From Actinobacteria bacterium UBA3012 (lineage in GTDB: Bacteria > Actinomycetota > Actinomycetes > Nanopelagicales > Nanopelagicaceae): a stretch of 7,302 nucleotides of DNA. The stretch spans positions 1 to 7,302 of the forward strand of contig DDZI01000091.1 in the NCBI GenBank assembly GCA_002346305.1. The letters are read 5' to 3'. The notes under the pieces were generated by a model that saw only the letters and a list, made by a program, of their open reading frames with translations, had not been told where the DNA came from and made no database searches. The position numbers and the translations under genes are program-made. Below, one piece after another: positions 1 to 6,104 of this stretch. Within the stretch, counting starts at the first letter, position 1; each line of letters opens with the position of its first letter.

Positions 1-1690
1 GACGCTCTGTTCCAATTATATGAAGTCCTCCGGCATTAATCACAGCTTCATGATCTTTTTTCCACTGCTTTTTAATCTCTTCAATTTTTTTCTTAGAAGC
101 TTGAGTTAAATTCTTTTCGTTAGACAGTCTTTCCAATTCAGGCTCAACATTTCCCCCTAAAATAATATCTGTTCCTCTTCCGGCCATATTAGTAGCGATT
201 GTTATCATTCCTGGTTTTCCAGCTTGTTCAATGATATGAGCTTCTTTTTCATGTTGCTTTGCATTCAAAACCTGATGATTTAATTTATGTTTTTTTAAAA
301 ATTTACTAATAAATTCTGAATTTTCAATTGATGTTGTCCCAATTAAAATTGGTTGATTTTTTTTATTTCTCCCCAGGATATCACTTATAACTGCGTTATA
401 TCTTTCCTCTGAAGTTCTGAAGATTTTATCCATATGATCAATTCTTGAAATTTTTCTATGGGGAGGTATAATAACAGTATCAAGGTTGTATATATGTTTA
501 AACTCTTCAGCCTCTGTTTCGGCTGTGCCAGTCATACCTGCAATTTTATTGTACAAACGAAAGTAGTTTTGAAAAGTTATTCCCGCTAATGTTTTTGATT
601 CTCTTTGAATTTTAACTTTTTCTTTTGCCTCAATAGCTTGATGAAGACCATCAGACCATCTTCGGCCTGGCATCATCCGCCCAGTGAACTCATCTATAAT
701 TACAACGCCACCATCTTTAACCACGTATTCTTTGTCTTTAACAAATAAGTTATGCGCTTTTAGGGCAGATTGAACATAATGAAGCAAACTGATATTTTCA
801 GGATCGTACAAGTTGGACCCCTCTGTTAAAACACCTAACTTGCTCAGGACTTTTTCTACACTTGTGTGACCATTTTCAGATAAGATCACTGCTGATGTTT
901 TTTCATCAATCCAATAGTCTCCATCACTATCTTCTTTATCTTGTCTTTGAAGGCTGGCAACAATTTGATCAATTTTTGCATACAAATTAACATCAACGTC
1001 TGATTGCCCAGAAATAACCAAAGGAGTTCTCGCTTCATCAATTAATATGGAATCAACCTCATCAATGAGTGCAAAATTTAGTCCCTTTTGAACTTTTTGG
1101 TTTTGTTCATAGACCATATTATCTCTGAGGTAATCAAAACCAAACTCATTATTGGTTCCATAAGTTATATCTGCTGCATATGCTTCGCGGCGTTCAGCTG
1201 GTGACATGCTGGCAAGTATTACGCCGACTTTTAATCCTAGAAATCTATGAACTCTTCCCATCCATTCACTATCGCGCTCTGCTAAATAATCATTGACAGT
1301 AACAATGTGAACACCTTTACCAGTCAAGGCATTTAGGTATGCAGGCAAAGTGGAAACTAAAGTTTTACCTTCACCAGTCTTCATTTCTGCAATATTGCCT
1401 CGGTGTAACGCAGCACCACCCATAACTTGAACATCGTAATGACGTTGGCCCAAAGTCCTCTTGGCCGCTTCACGCACGACGGCAAAAGCCTCTGGAAGTA
1501 AATCATCTAGATCTTCACCTTGGTCTAGCCGCTGGCGAAATTCAATAGTTTTATTCCTAAGTTGTTCATCTGTTAATTCCACGATTGCAGACTCGAACTC
1601 ATTGACTTTTTTAGCAGCCTTTTGGAGATCTTTTACGACACGTCCTTCACCTGCACGCAGGATCTTGTCTAATATCGCAACCACGGACAC
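1..1690 (-). CDS. secA: Protein translocase ATPase SecA, N-terminal 563 residues; composition and lineage signature switch mid-gene
   Basis: SecA is the cytosolic ATPase motor that drives unfolded preproteins through SecYEG. The 3' end lies beyond position 1, leaving 563 codons of a family usually 850-950 long. Visible parts are the Walker A GEGKT (residues 106-110), the conserved AEMKTGEGKT and TVNDYLAERD stretches, Walker B DEVD (210-213), DEARTPL (218-224), the preprotein-binding region (about 225-375), GMTGTA (385-390) and the second helicase-domain motif NMAGRGTDI (501-509). The start is GTG at 1688-1690, the first in-frame start after a TGA seven codons upstream. A second GTG two codons in (1682-1684) has the better Shine-Dalgarno, AAAGG about 5 bases before it, and may be the true start. 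The first ~190 residues look actinobacterial (DSEWMGRVHRFLGL), while later ones look betaproteobacterial (RRWSDGLHQA, ITFQNYFR, AGGLHIIGTER). G+C falls from 44% to 34% at that switch. Function is certain; the integrity of the gene is not. Confidence 0.95.
   Translation of the reverse strand, partial: MSVVAILDKILRAGEGRVVKDLQKAAKKVNEFESAIVELTDEQLRNKTIEFRQRLDQGEDLDDLLPEAFAVVREAAKRTLGQRHYDVQVMGGAALHRGNIAEMKTGEGKTLVSTLPAYLNALTGKGVHIVTVNDYLAERDSEWMGRVHRFLGLKVGVILASMSPAERREAYAADITYGTNNEFGFDYLRDNMVYEQNQKVQKGLNFALIDEVDSILIDEARTPLVISGQSDVDVNLYAKIDQIVASLQRQDKEDSDGDYWIDEKTSAVILSENGHTSVEKVLSKLGVLTEGSNLYDPENISLLHYVQSALKAHNLFVKDKEYVVKDGGVVIIDEFTGRMMPGRRWSDGLHQAIEAKEKVKIQRESKTLAGITFQNYFRLYNKIAGMTGTAETEAEEFKHIYNLDTVIIPPHRKISRIDHMDKIFRTSEERYNAVISDILGRNKKNQPILIGTTSIENSEFISKFLKKHKLNHQVLNAKQHEKEAHIIEQAGKPGMITIATNMAGRGTDIILGGNVEPELERLSNEKNLTQASKKKIEEIKKQWKKDHEAVINAGGLHIIGTER
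1115..1189 (-). other. Probable chimera junction inside secA
   Basis: This segment encodes SecA residues 168-192, from REAYAADITYG to FDYLRDNM, a stretch nearly identical across bacterial SecA proteins. On its N-terminal side the protein, base composition (44.2% G+C over 1141-1690) and arginine codons match an actinobacterium. On the other side (34.4% G+C over 1-1140) they match an AT-rich proteobacterium. The exact crossover cannot be placed inside the conserved block. No stop or frameshift occurs, as expected for either homologous recombination or an assembler joining two genomes at a shared conserved sequence. Confidence 0.7.
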
Positions 1691-1723
1691 CTTTTCGTAA
1701 ACGCTCGCTCAGTATGGACAGTA

Positions 1724-1729
1724 ATTATC
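1724..1729 (-). promoter_or_regulatory. Weak candidate -10 element upstream of secA
   Basis: The 86-base comF-secA gap (1691-1776) reads GATAAT on the minus strand here, five of six matches to TATAAT, about 33 bases before the GTG start. I see no convincing -35 hexamer 16-18 bases upstream and no extended -10. The gap holds no other gene and no clear terminator. It may be an internal promoter for secA, or chance. Confidence 0.2.
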
Positions 1730-1776
1730 TAGGGCTACTCTAATCGTGAGGGGCGCTTGGCTTCCAATTGTCCGCC

Positions 1777-2433
1777 TTATTTACGCCGCGAGAGCCCAGT
1801 ATGGGCTGCCGTGATAGCCCCAAGTGGCAAGAGTCCGCGCTGACCAAGCGCCCGTATAGCTTCTCGCAAAGTAGCCCCAGTGGTCAGTAAATCATCCACC
1901 AAAATCACAGGGGAACTCTGAGCCAAATGTAAGTTTTTTGAAACGCAATCAAATGCACCAACTAAATTTTGAGAGCGTTGTTTTTCATCAAGGTTGCTTT
2001 GGTCCTTTACATTCCTATTTACTCTAAGGATTGACAGGACCTTATCCCCGCTCTGAATTGAAACTTGAGTGCAAAGCTCCATCATGAAATCGCGACCACG
2101 TCGCCGGATTGATTTGAGATTTGAAGGTATAGGTACGAGGGTGCAGACCGAATCACTAGCGATTTGAAGTCGAGCCTTAAGGAGCGCTTCTATCAAAATT
2201 TTCCCGGCTTCTCGCTCGCCATTTTCTTTATACGCTAGCAAAACAGAGCGCACTTCATTTCGATATTGGGCAACTGAAATAACAGAAACATTATTTTGAT
2301 TTAAAATATATGCAATTGGTGGCTCTTGCCAAAATCTATTGCAATCTTCACATATACCTTGTGAAGGAATTTGACATCCAGGGCACTTCTTTGGATATAC
2401 CAAATCTAAAAGGGGGCTTAGAAACTTTTTCAT
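1777..2433 (-). CDS. comF: ComF family phosphoribosyltransferase-like protein
   Basis: This 218-residue protein belongs to the ComF/GntX family, whose members are linked to DNA uptake during natural transformation and carry a phosphoribosyltransferase fold of uncertain substrate. Near the N-terminus, after the typical LLDLVYPKKCPGC opening, is a four-cysteine zinc ribbon (Cys17, Cys20, Cys28, Cys31). The family motif QR..N..GAF lies at 152-161. The PRPP-binding loop VILVDDLLTTGAT spans 176-188, with the adjacent Asp180-Asp181 pair and the TTGAT phosphate-binding turn. Length is normal for the family. The ATG at 2431-2433 is the first start after two in-frame TAA codons directly upstream; no Shine-Dalgarno is visible. 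It follows mtrB after 57 bases and precedes secA by 86. In Mycobacterium, as I recall, lpqB precedes comF and a ribosome-hibernation-factor gene follows it; neither is here. Competence itself is not shown by this gene alone. Confidence 0.93.
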   Translation of the reverse strand: MKKFLSPLLDLVYPKKCPGCQIPSQGICEDCNRFWQEPPIAYILNQNNVSVISVAQYRNEVRSVLLAYKENGEREAGKILIEALLKARLQIASDSVCTLVPIPSNLKSIRRRGRDFMMELCTQVSIQSGDKVLSILRVNRNVKDQSNLDEKQRSQNLVGAFDCVSKNLHLAQSSPVILVDDLLTTGATLREAIRALGQRGLLPLGAITAAHTGLSRRK

Positions 2434-2457
2434 GATTTATTAGTACTGAGAAATCCT

Positions 2458-2466
2458 GTTATAACA
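2458..2466 (-). promoter_or_regulatory. Candidate extended -10 promoter for comF (and possibly secA)
   Basis: In the 57-base mtrB-comF gap the minus strand reads TGTTATAAC, a TGn extended -10 followed by TATAAC (five of six to consensus). No recognisable -35 lies 17 bases upstream, which extended -10 promoters can tolerate. Transcription would begin near 2451, giving a leader of roughly 18 bases with no Shine-Dalgarno. The core GTTATAAC is also a perfect 8-base palindrome, so a protein-binding site is an alternative reading. Confidence 0.35.
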
Positions 2467-2490
2467 AAGTAGGAAGTTATTTTCTGCGGA

Positions 2491-4044
2491 TCATTCCGGT
2501 ATGTGCAAAATTGGAATTGGCCGCTCATGCAATATTTGACCGCGCTCTCGAGGGAAAGTAAAAATAAATTGCGCACCCTTTCCAATTTCACCCCAGACTT
2601 CAATAACTCCCCCATGTAGTTGAGCATCCTCTTGTGCAATTGAAAGGCCGAGTCCAGTTCCACCTTTAGTTCTTGCCCGAGAAGGATCTGCCCGCCAAAA
2701 ACGATCAAATACTCGATTTAACTCACTTTTTCGTAAACCGACTCCGAAATCTCGTACGCTGACTGCAACGCTATCTTCAGTAGCTCTAATCAACACCTGA
2801 ATATCTTTATTTTCGGCATGTTCTATTGCGTTAATGAGTAGGTTCCGCAAAATTCGGTCGATTCTTCTTGGATCTAAAACAACATAGATTGGCTCCTCTG
2901 GCTCGGTCACATGTATGGCTATCCGATTATCGTGTGCAATCGGCACAAGAGCATCAATACTGCGACGAACAACAACTTTGAAATCAAGTATTTCTGGTTC
3001 TAGTCTTACAACGCCAGCGTCGAAGCTACTTACCTCCAACAACTCACTCAACAAATATTCAAATCTGTCAATTTGCGCCATCAACAACTCCGCACTTCGC
3101 GAGATCGTAGGTTCAAAATTGTCTCTTGCCTTATATAAAACATCCGCTGCCATACGCATCGTTGTCAATGGCGTTCTGAGCTCATGAGAGACATCAGCCA
3201 CAAATCGCTGCTGTACTCTGGACAAATTCTCGAGCCGCAAGATTTGTTCTTGCAAGACATTTGCCATGTCATTGAATGAAGTTCCGAGACTGGCCATCTC
3301 TTCTGCCCCTTCGGTACTCATTCTTTCTTCAAGCTGCCCGGCAGCTAACTTTTCAGCAATCTGCGCAGCAGATCTCACTGGTCGCACAACTTGTCTAACC
3401 ACGACAGTGACGATGATTGCAATTAAAAGTATGAGTGCCAACCCACCTATTAAAAGAGTGCTCCGAACTAAGGCAATATTTTGATATTCATTTTCAATGT
3501 TGAATAAAAAATAGATTTCGTAGATTCCCGCGGTAGGAATTGCAACTTTTCCACCAATAATTAGGGCTCTAGGATCACTTCTGGGGGCTGTCATTGGAGA
3601 GATGTTCTCTCGAGAAATAATAACACCATAAGCATGTTGTAATTCTGTTGAAGTACGCACTCTATTACGTAACTCATCTGGAATTGAATTTTTTGAAATC
3701 AAATTAGTAGTTCGTTCGGTTTCTAGCAAAGTTCCTTGAGGGGAATTTTGCTGAATTAAAATTACTTCACGACCAACTCCACTTTGATTGCTGGGTGTAA
3801 AATTATCAATTACATTATCTAATGCCACTTTATAAGAGTTAAGCAACTGAGTGCTTAGGAATAAAAATTGTGACTCTGTTTGATAAATTGAGGATTGACT
3901 TTCAGAAATCGCCGCTTCCAGTCTTGAATTCTTAATGCCATCTTGGACTCTTGCAAGAATGATAAACGCCAAAATCGAGGTCGTAATAGTTGACAGAACA
4001 ACCGTACTTGCCACAACCCGCACAGCTAAAGAGGTTTTCTTCAT
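2491..4044 (-). CDS. mtrB: MtrB-type sensor histidine kinase
   Basis: This membrane histidine kinase is the partner of MtrA, which is encoded just upstream; in actinobacteria the pair controls cell-wall, division and osmotic responses. With the ATG at 4042-4044 the protein has 517 residues, a little shorter than the roughly 567 I recall for M. tuberculosis MtrB. The order is: first membrane helix (about 8-31), extracytoplasmic sensor region (about 32-192), second membrane helix (about 193-217), HAMP linker (about 218-270), and dimerisation domain with phospho-acceptor His287 in SHELRTPLTT. The ATP-binding domain has its N box at Asn405 (NLLINAIEHA), G1 DFGVGL (432-437), F box VFDRFWRADPSR and G2 GGTGLGLS (461-468). 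The start gives a basic N-terminus (MKK) directly before the first helix. A GTG 18 codons upstream would overlap mtrA and add a non-membrane extension. The mtrA stop is 10 bases away; the Shine-Dalgarno is weak, so translational coupling is likely. Confidence 0.93.
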   Translation of the reverse strand: MKKTSLAVRVVASTVVLSTITTSILAFIILARVQDGIKNSRLEAAISESQSSIYQTESQFLFLSTQLLNSYKVALDNVIDNFTPSNQSGVGREVILIQQNSPQGTLLETERTTNLISKNSIPDELRNRVRTSTELQHAYGVIISRENISPMTAPRSDPRALIIGGKVAIPTAGIYEIYFLFNIENEYQNIALVRSTLLIGGLALILLIAIIVTVVVRQVVRPVRSAAQIAEKLAAGQLEERMSTEGAEEMASLGTSFNDMANVLQEQILRLENLSRVQQRFVADVSHELRTPLTTMRMAADVLYKARDNFEPTISRSAELLMAQIDRFEYLLSELLEVSSFDAGVVRLEPEILDFKVVVRRSIDALVPIAHDNRIAIHVTEPEEPIYVVLDPRRIDRILRNLLINAIEHAENKDIQVLIRATEDSVAVSVRDFGVGLRKSELNRVFDRFWRADPSRARTKGGTGLGLSIAQEDAQLHGGVIEVWGEIGKGAQFIFTFPRERGQILHERPIPILHIPE

Positions 4045-4054
4045 GATCTTTAAA

Positions 4055-4738
4055 TCATTTACTTTGGATGAAATTTCCAGCACGATAGCCAACACCACGA
4101 ACTGTCATTACTAATTCTGGATTGTCAGGATCACGTTCAATTTTAGAGCGAAGTCGTTGCACATGGACATTGACCAATCTGGTATCTGAGGTTTGGCGAT
4201 ATCCCCAAACTTCAGATAGCAACGCATCCCGAGTAAAAACTCGGCCTGGCTCTCGCGCTAGGGCAGCCAGTAAATCAAATTCAAGTCGAGTAAGAGCAAT
4301 AACACGTCCATCACGCTTCACTTCATGAGCCACAAAATCTATACTCACCTCACCAAGAGTTAAAGCGGCAGTAGATGAAGGAACGCGGCGCAATCTAGTT
4401 TTGATTCGAGCGATTAATTCTCCGGGCTGAAAAGGTTTTACGATGTAGTCATCAGCACCGAATTCCAATCCTTTTACAATGTCGGTGGTTTCCCCTTTTG
4501 CGGTAAGCATCACTATGGGAACCATTGATTCTGCTCTAATTTGTTTACACACTTCAATGCCATCAATTCCTGGCAACATAATGTCCAGTAAGACTAAATC
4601 TGGTGGAGTAGCGCGGAAAATTTCCATTACTTCATCTCCGCGCCCTACCAAATCAACTTCCATGCCTTCGCCGGTTAAGACGATAGCGAGCATCTCTGCA
4701 AGATCCTGGTCATCATCGACGACCATAATCAAAGTCAT
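4055..4738 (-). CDS. mtrA: MtrA-type response regulator (OmpR family)
   Basis: This 227-residue DNA-binding response regulator closely matches MtrA in length and motifs. The receiver domain (about 2-118) has the acidic pair Asp9-Asp10, phospho-acceptor Asp52 in LVLLDIMLPG, the switch Thr79 in VMLTA and conserved Lys101 in KPF. The winged-helix output domain (about 127-220) contains LTRLEFDLL, the VWGYR turn, DTRLVNVHVQRLR recognition helix and TVRGVGYRAG wing, all strongly MtrA-like. The chosen ATG (4736-4738) overlaps the sahH stop as TAATG. A GTG at 4754-4756 in the same frame would add six residues but lies inside sahH and lacks family support. A GGGAG lies about 11 bases before the ATG, so initiation probably depends on sahH translation. 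The product presumably binds promoters of envelope and division genes once phosphorylated by MtrB; its targets cannot be read from this window. Confidence 0.95.
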   Translation of the reverse strand: MTLIMVVDDDQDLAEMLAIVLTGEGMEVDLVGRGDEVMEIFRATPPDLVLLDIMLPGIDGIEVCKQIRAESMVPIVMLTAKGETTDIVKGLEFGADDYIVKPFQPGELIARIKTRLRRVPSSTAALTLGEVSIDFVAHEVKRDGRVIALTRLEFDLLAALAREPGRVFTRDALLSEVWGYRQTSDTRLVNVHVQRLRSKIERDPDNPELVMTVRGVGYRAGNFIQSK

Positions 4739-6024
4739 TAGCTGCCGTGCTCCCACGAATTCAAGTAGAGCTCTTGGGCTGGAGTTAATGAATCAATTGA
4801 GCCGCCCATGCTGGCAAGCTTCAAGCGAGCAACTTCCTTATCAATCTCAGAAGGTACGTCATATACGCCAGGCTTTAATCCTTTGCCAGCTTTTACAAGC
4901 CATTCAGCGGTAAGTGCCTGATCAGCAAATGACATATCCATTACAGCGGCAGGATGGCCTTCGGCCGCCCCAAGATTTACTAAACGACCTTCCGCAAGTA
5001 ACAAAATTCTTCTACCGTCAGCCATTACATACTCATCGGTCTGGTGGCGAATCTTCAGATTCTTCGTTTTAGCGTTTATTTCCAGCCACGCAACATCAAT
5101 CTCAATATCAAAGTGTCCTGAGTTTGCGGTTATGGCTCCGTCCTTCATGACTGCAAAATGTTCTTCACGTAGTACATCACGATTTCCAGTCACTGTTATA
5201 AAAATATCTCCGACTTTTGCAGCCTCAATCATTGGCATTACCCGATAGCCCTGCATCATCGCATCTAATGCTTTAGTTGGATCAATCTCAGTAACTACAA
5301 CATCTGCTCCCATACCTTTAGCACGTTCTGCAACACCTTTTCCGCAGTAACCAAATCCTGCAACAACAACAATTTTTCCAGCGATCAAAGTATTAGTCGC
5401 CCGGAAAATCGCATCTAATGTTGATTGACCAGTTCCAAATCGATTATCAAACATATGCTTTGTGTCGGTGTCGTTCACGGCAATCATCGGGAAAGTCAGC
5501 GCACCGTCTTTAGCCATTTGATGCAAACGAATCACGCCAGTAGTTGTTTCCTCGCAACCAGCGGATACATTTGGAAGTAACTCACGTCGTGTGGTGTGCA
5601 ATGTATTTACCAGATCGCAACCATCATCAAAAACTAAGTTTGGCTGTAGGTCAAGAGCGGCGTTGATATGGCGGTAATAGCCGTCGCGGTCAATTGCATT
5701 ATGTGCAAAAACATTGATTCCATACTCATGAACAAGCGCCGCTGCTGTGTCATCTTGAGTCGAAAGTGGATTTGATGCGCAAAGAGATAGTTCAGCACCA
5801 CCGGCAGCAAGAGCGCGCATTAAATTTGCGGTCTCAGTTGTCACGTGCATACACGCTGAAATACGAATTCCGGTAAATGGCTTCTCTTTTTCGAATCGAG
5901 TTCTAATCTGTGCCAGAACAGGCATGTTCCGCTCGGCCCATTCAATTCTTTTCTTACCTTCGGCCGCAAGAGCTATATCGGCAACGTCATATTTGTCGGT
6001 CTTATTTATGGCGGTAGCGGTCAT
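4738..6024 (-). CDS. sahH: Adenosylhomocysteinase (S-adenosyl-L-homocysteine hydrolase)
   Basis: This NAD-dependent cytosolic enzyme of 428 residues reversibly splits S-adenosylhomocysteine into adenosine and homocysteine, removing the inhibitory by-product of methylation. Substrate residues known from the human enzyme have equivalents: His60 in CMHVTTETA, Asp134 in FDDGCDL, Glu159 in EETTTG, Lys189, Asp193 and Asn194 in VNDTDTKHMFDN, and His304 in SGHFDIEID. The dinucleotide-binding loop GFGYCGKG lies at 223-230, followed by the NAD-ribose-binding TEIDP. LAEGRLVNLG..EGHP (344-357) is intact. The C-terminus ends at ...LTPAQELYLNSWEHGS and lacks the Lys-Tyr tail (KPDHYRY type) of eukaryotic and mycobacterial enzymes. 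It thus resembles the shorter Thermotoga/archaeal form. The ATG has an AAGGA Shine-Dalgarno 5 bases away. The stop codon shares a base with the mtrA start. Confidence 0.96.
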   Translation of the reverse strand: MTATAINKTDKYDVADIALAAEGKKRIEWAERNMPVLAQIRTRFEKEKPFTGIRISACMHVTTETANLMRALAAGGAELSLCASNPLSTQDDTAAALVHEYGINVFAHNAIDRDGYYRHINAALDLQPNLVFDDGCDLVNTLHTTRRELLPNVSAGCEETTTGVIRLHQMAKDGALTFPMIAVNDTDTKHMFDNRFGTGQSTLDAIFRATNTLIAGKIVVVAGFGYCGKGVAERAKGMGADVVVTEIDPTKALDAMMQGYRVMPMIEAAKVGDIFITVTGNRDVLREEHFAVMKDGAITANSGHFDIEIDVAWLEINAKTKNLKIRHQTDEYVMADGRRILLLAEGRLVNLGAAEGHPAAVMDMSFADQALTAEWLVKAGKGLKPGVYDVPSEIDKEVARLKLASMGGSIDSLTPAQELYLNSWEHGS

Positions 6025-6029
6025 TTCAA

Positions 6030-6034
6030 TCCTT
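6030..6034 (-). promoter_or_regulatory. Ribosome binding site of sahH
   Basis: The minus strand reads AAGGA, then TTGAA, then the sahH ATG. It is the clearest Shine-Dalgarno in the window, whereas comF, mtrB and manA show little or none. It supports the ATG at 6022-6024 as the sahH start. Confidence 0.75.
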
Positions 6035-6043
6035 ACTCGAATC

Positions 6044-6066
6044 GGTCAATAGCCAAATAATTGACC
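6044..6066. repeat. Perfect 7-bp inverted repeat in the sahH leader
   Basis: Arms GGTCAAT (6044-6050) and ATTGACC (6060-6066) are perfect inverted copies separated by 9 bases, in the 80-base manA-sahH gap. No T-run follows on the sahH strand, so it does not look like an intrinsic terminator. The repeat ends about 19 bases before the sahH ATG, so it could be an operator or an RNA hairpin close to the ribosome binding site. A second, weaker pair, CTTAG (6071-6075) and CTAAG (6089-6093), lies just upstream. Confidence 0.5.
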
Positions 6067-6104
6067 AAGGCTTAGAGCGCTTACCTTACTAAGAAGTGCC
6101 GGAT

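Noticed and set aside
1..1114. secA interpreted as a second, accessory SecA2
   Set aside because: The motifs are those of a canonical SecA with proteobacterial wording, and the gene sits at the primary secA position after comF. The mid-gene change of composition fits a chimera better than a paralogue.
1461..1700. 79-codon open frame on the plus strand
   Set aside because: It is antisense to the conserved secA N-terminus and its Ser/Arg-rich translation resembles no known protein.
1691..1776. Remnant of a hibernation-factor gene between comF and secA
   Set aside because: The 86-base gap has in-frame stops and no recognisable protein motif.
2430..2708. 92-codon open frame on the minus strand in the place where lpqB would be
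   Set aside because: It lies mostly inside the 3' end of mtrB in another frame, has no lipoprotein signal or recognisable domain, and mtrB's G2 box region is clearly the coding frame.
4045..4098. Upstream GTG start for mtrB (18 extra codons)
   Set aside because: It overlaps mtrA by over 40 bases, and the ATG at 4042-4044 gives a normal basic N-terminus directly before the first membrane helix.
4479..4913. 144-codon open frame on the plus strand
   Set aside because: It is antisense to the mtrA receiver domain and the sahH C-terminus, and its serine-rich, low-complexity translation is typical of a shadow frame.
6044..6066. Intrinsic terminator after manA
   Set aside because: The hairpin is not G+C rich and no T-run follows on the transcribed strand.
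6025..6104. SAH or SAM riboswitch upstream of sahH
   Set aside because: I could not find the conserved core of the known SAH or SAM riboswitch classes; only simple inverted repeats are visible. A covariance-model search would settle it.
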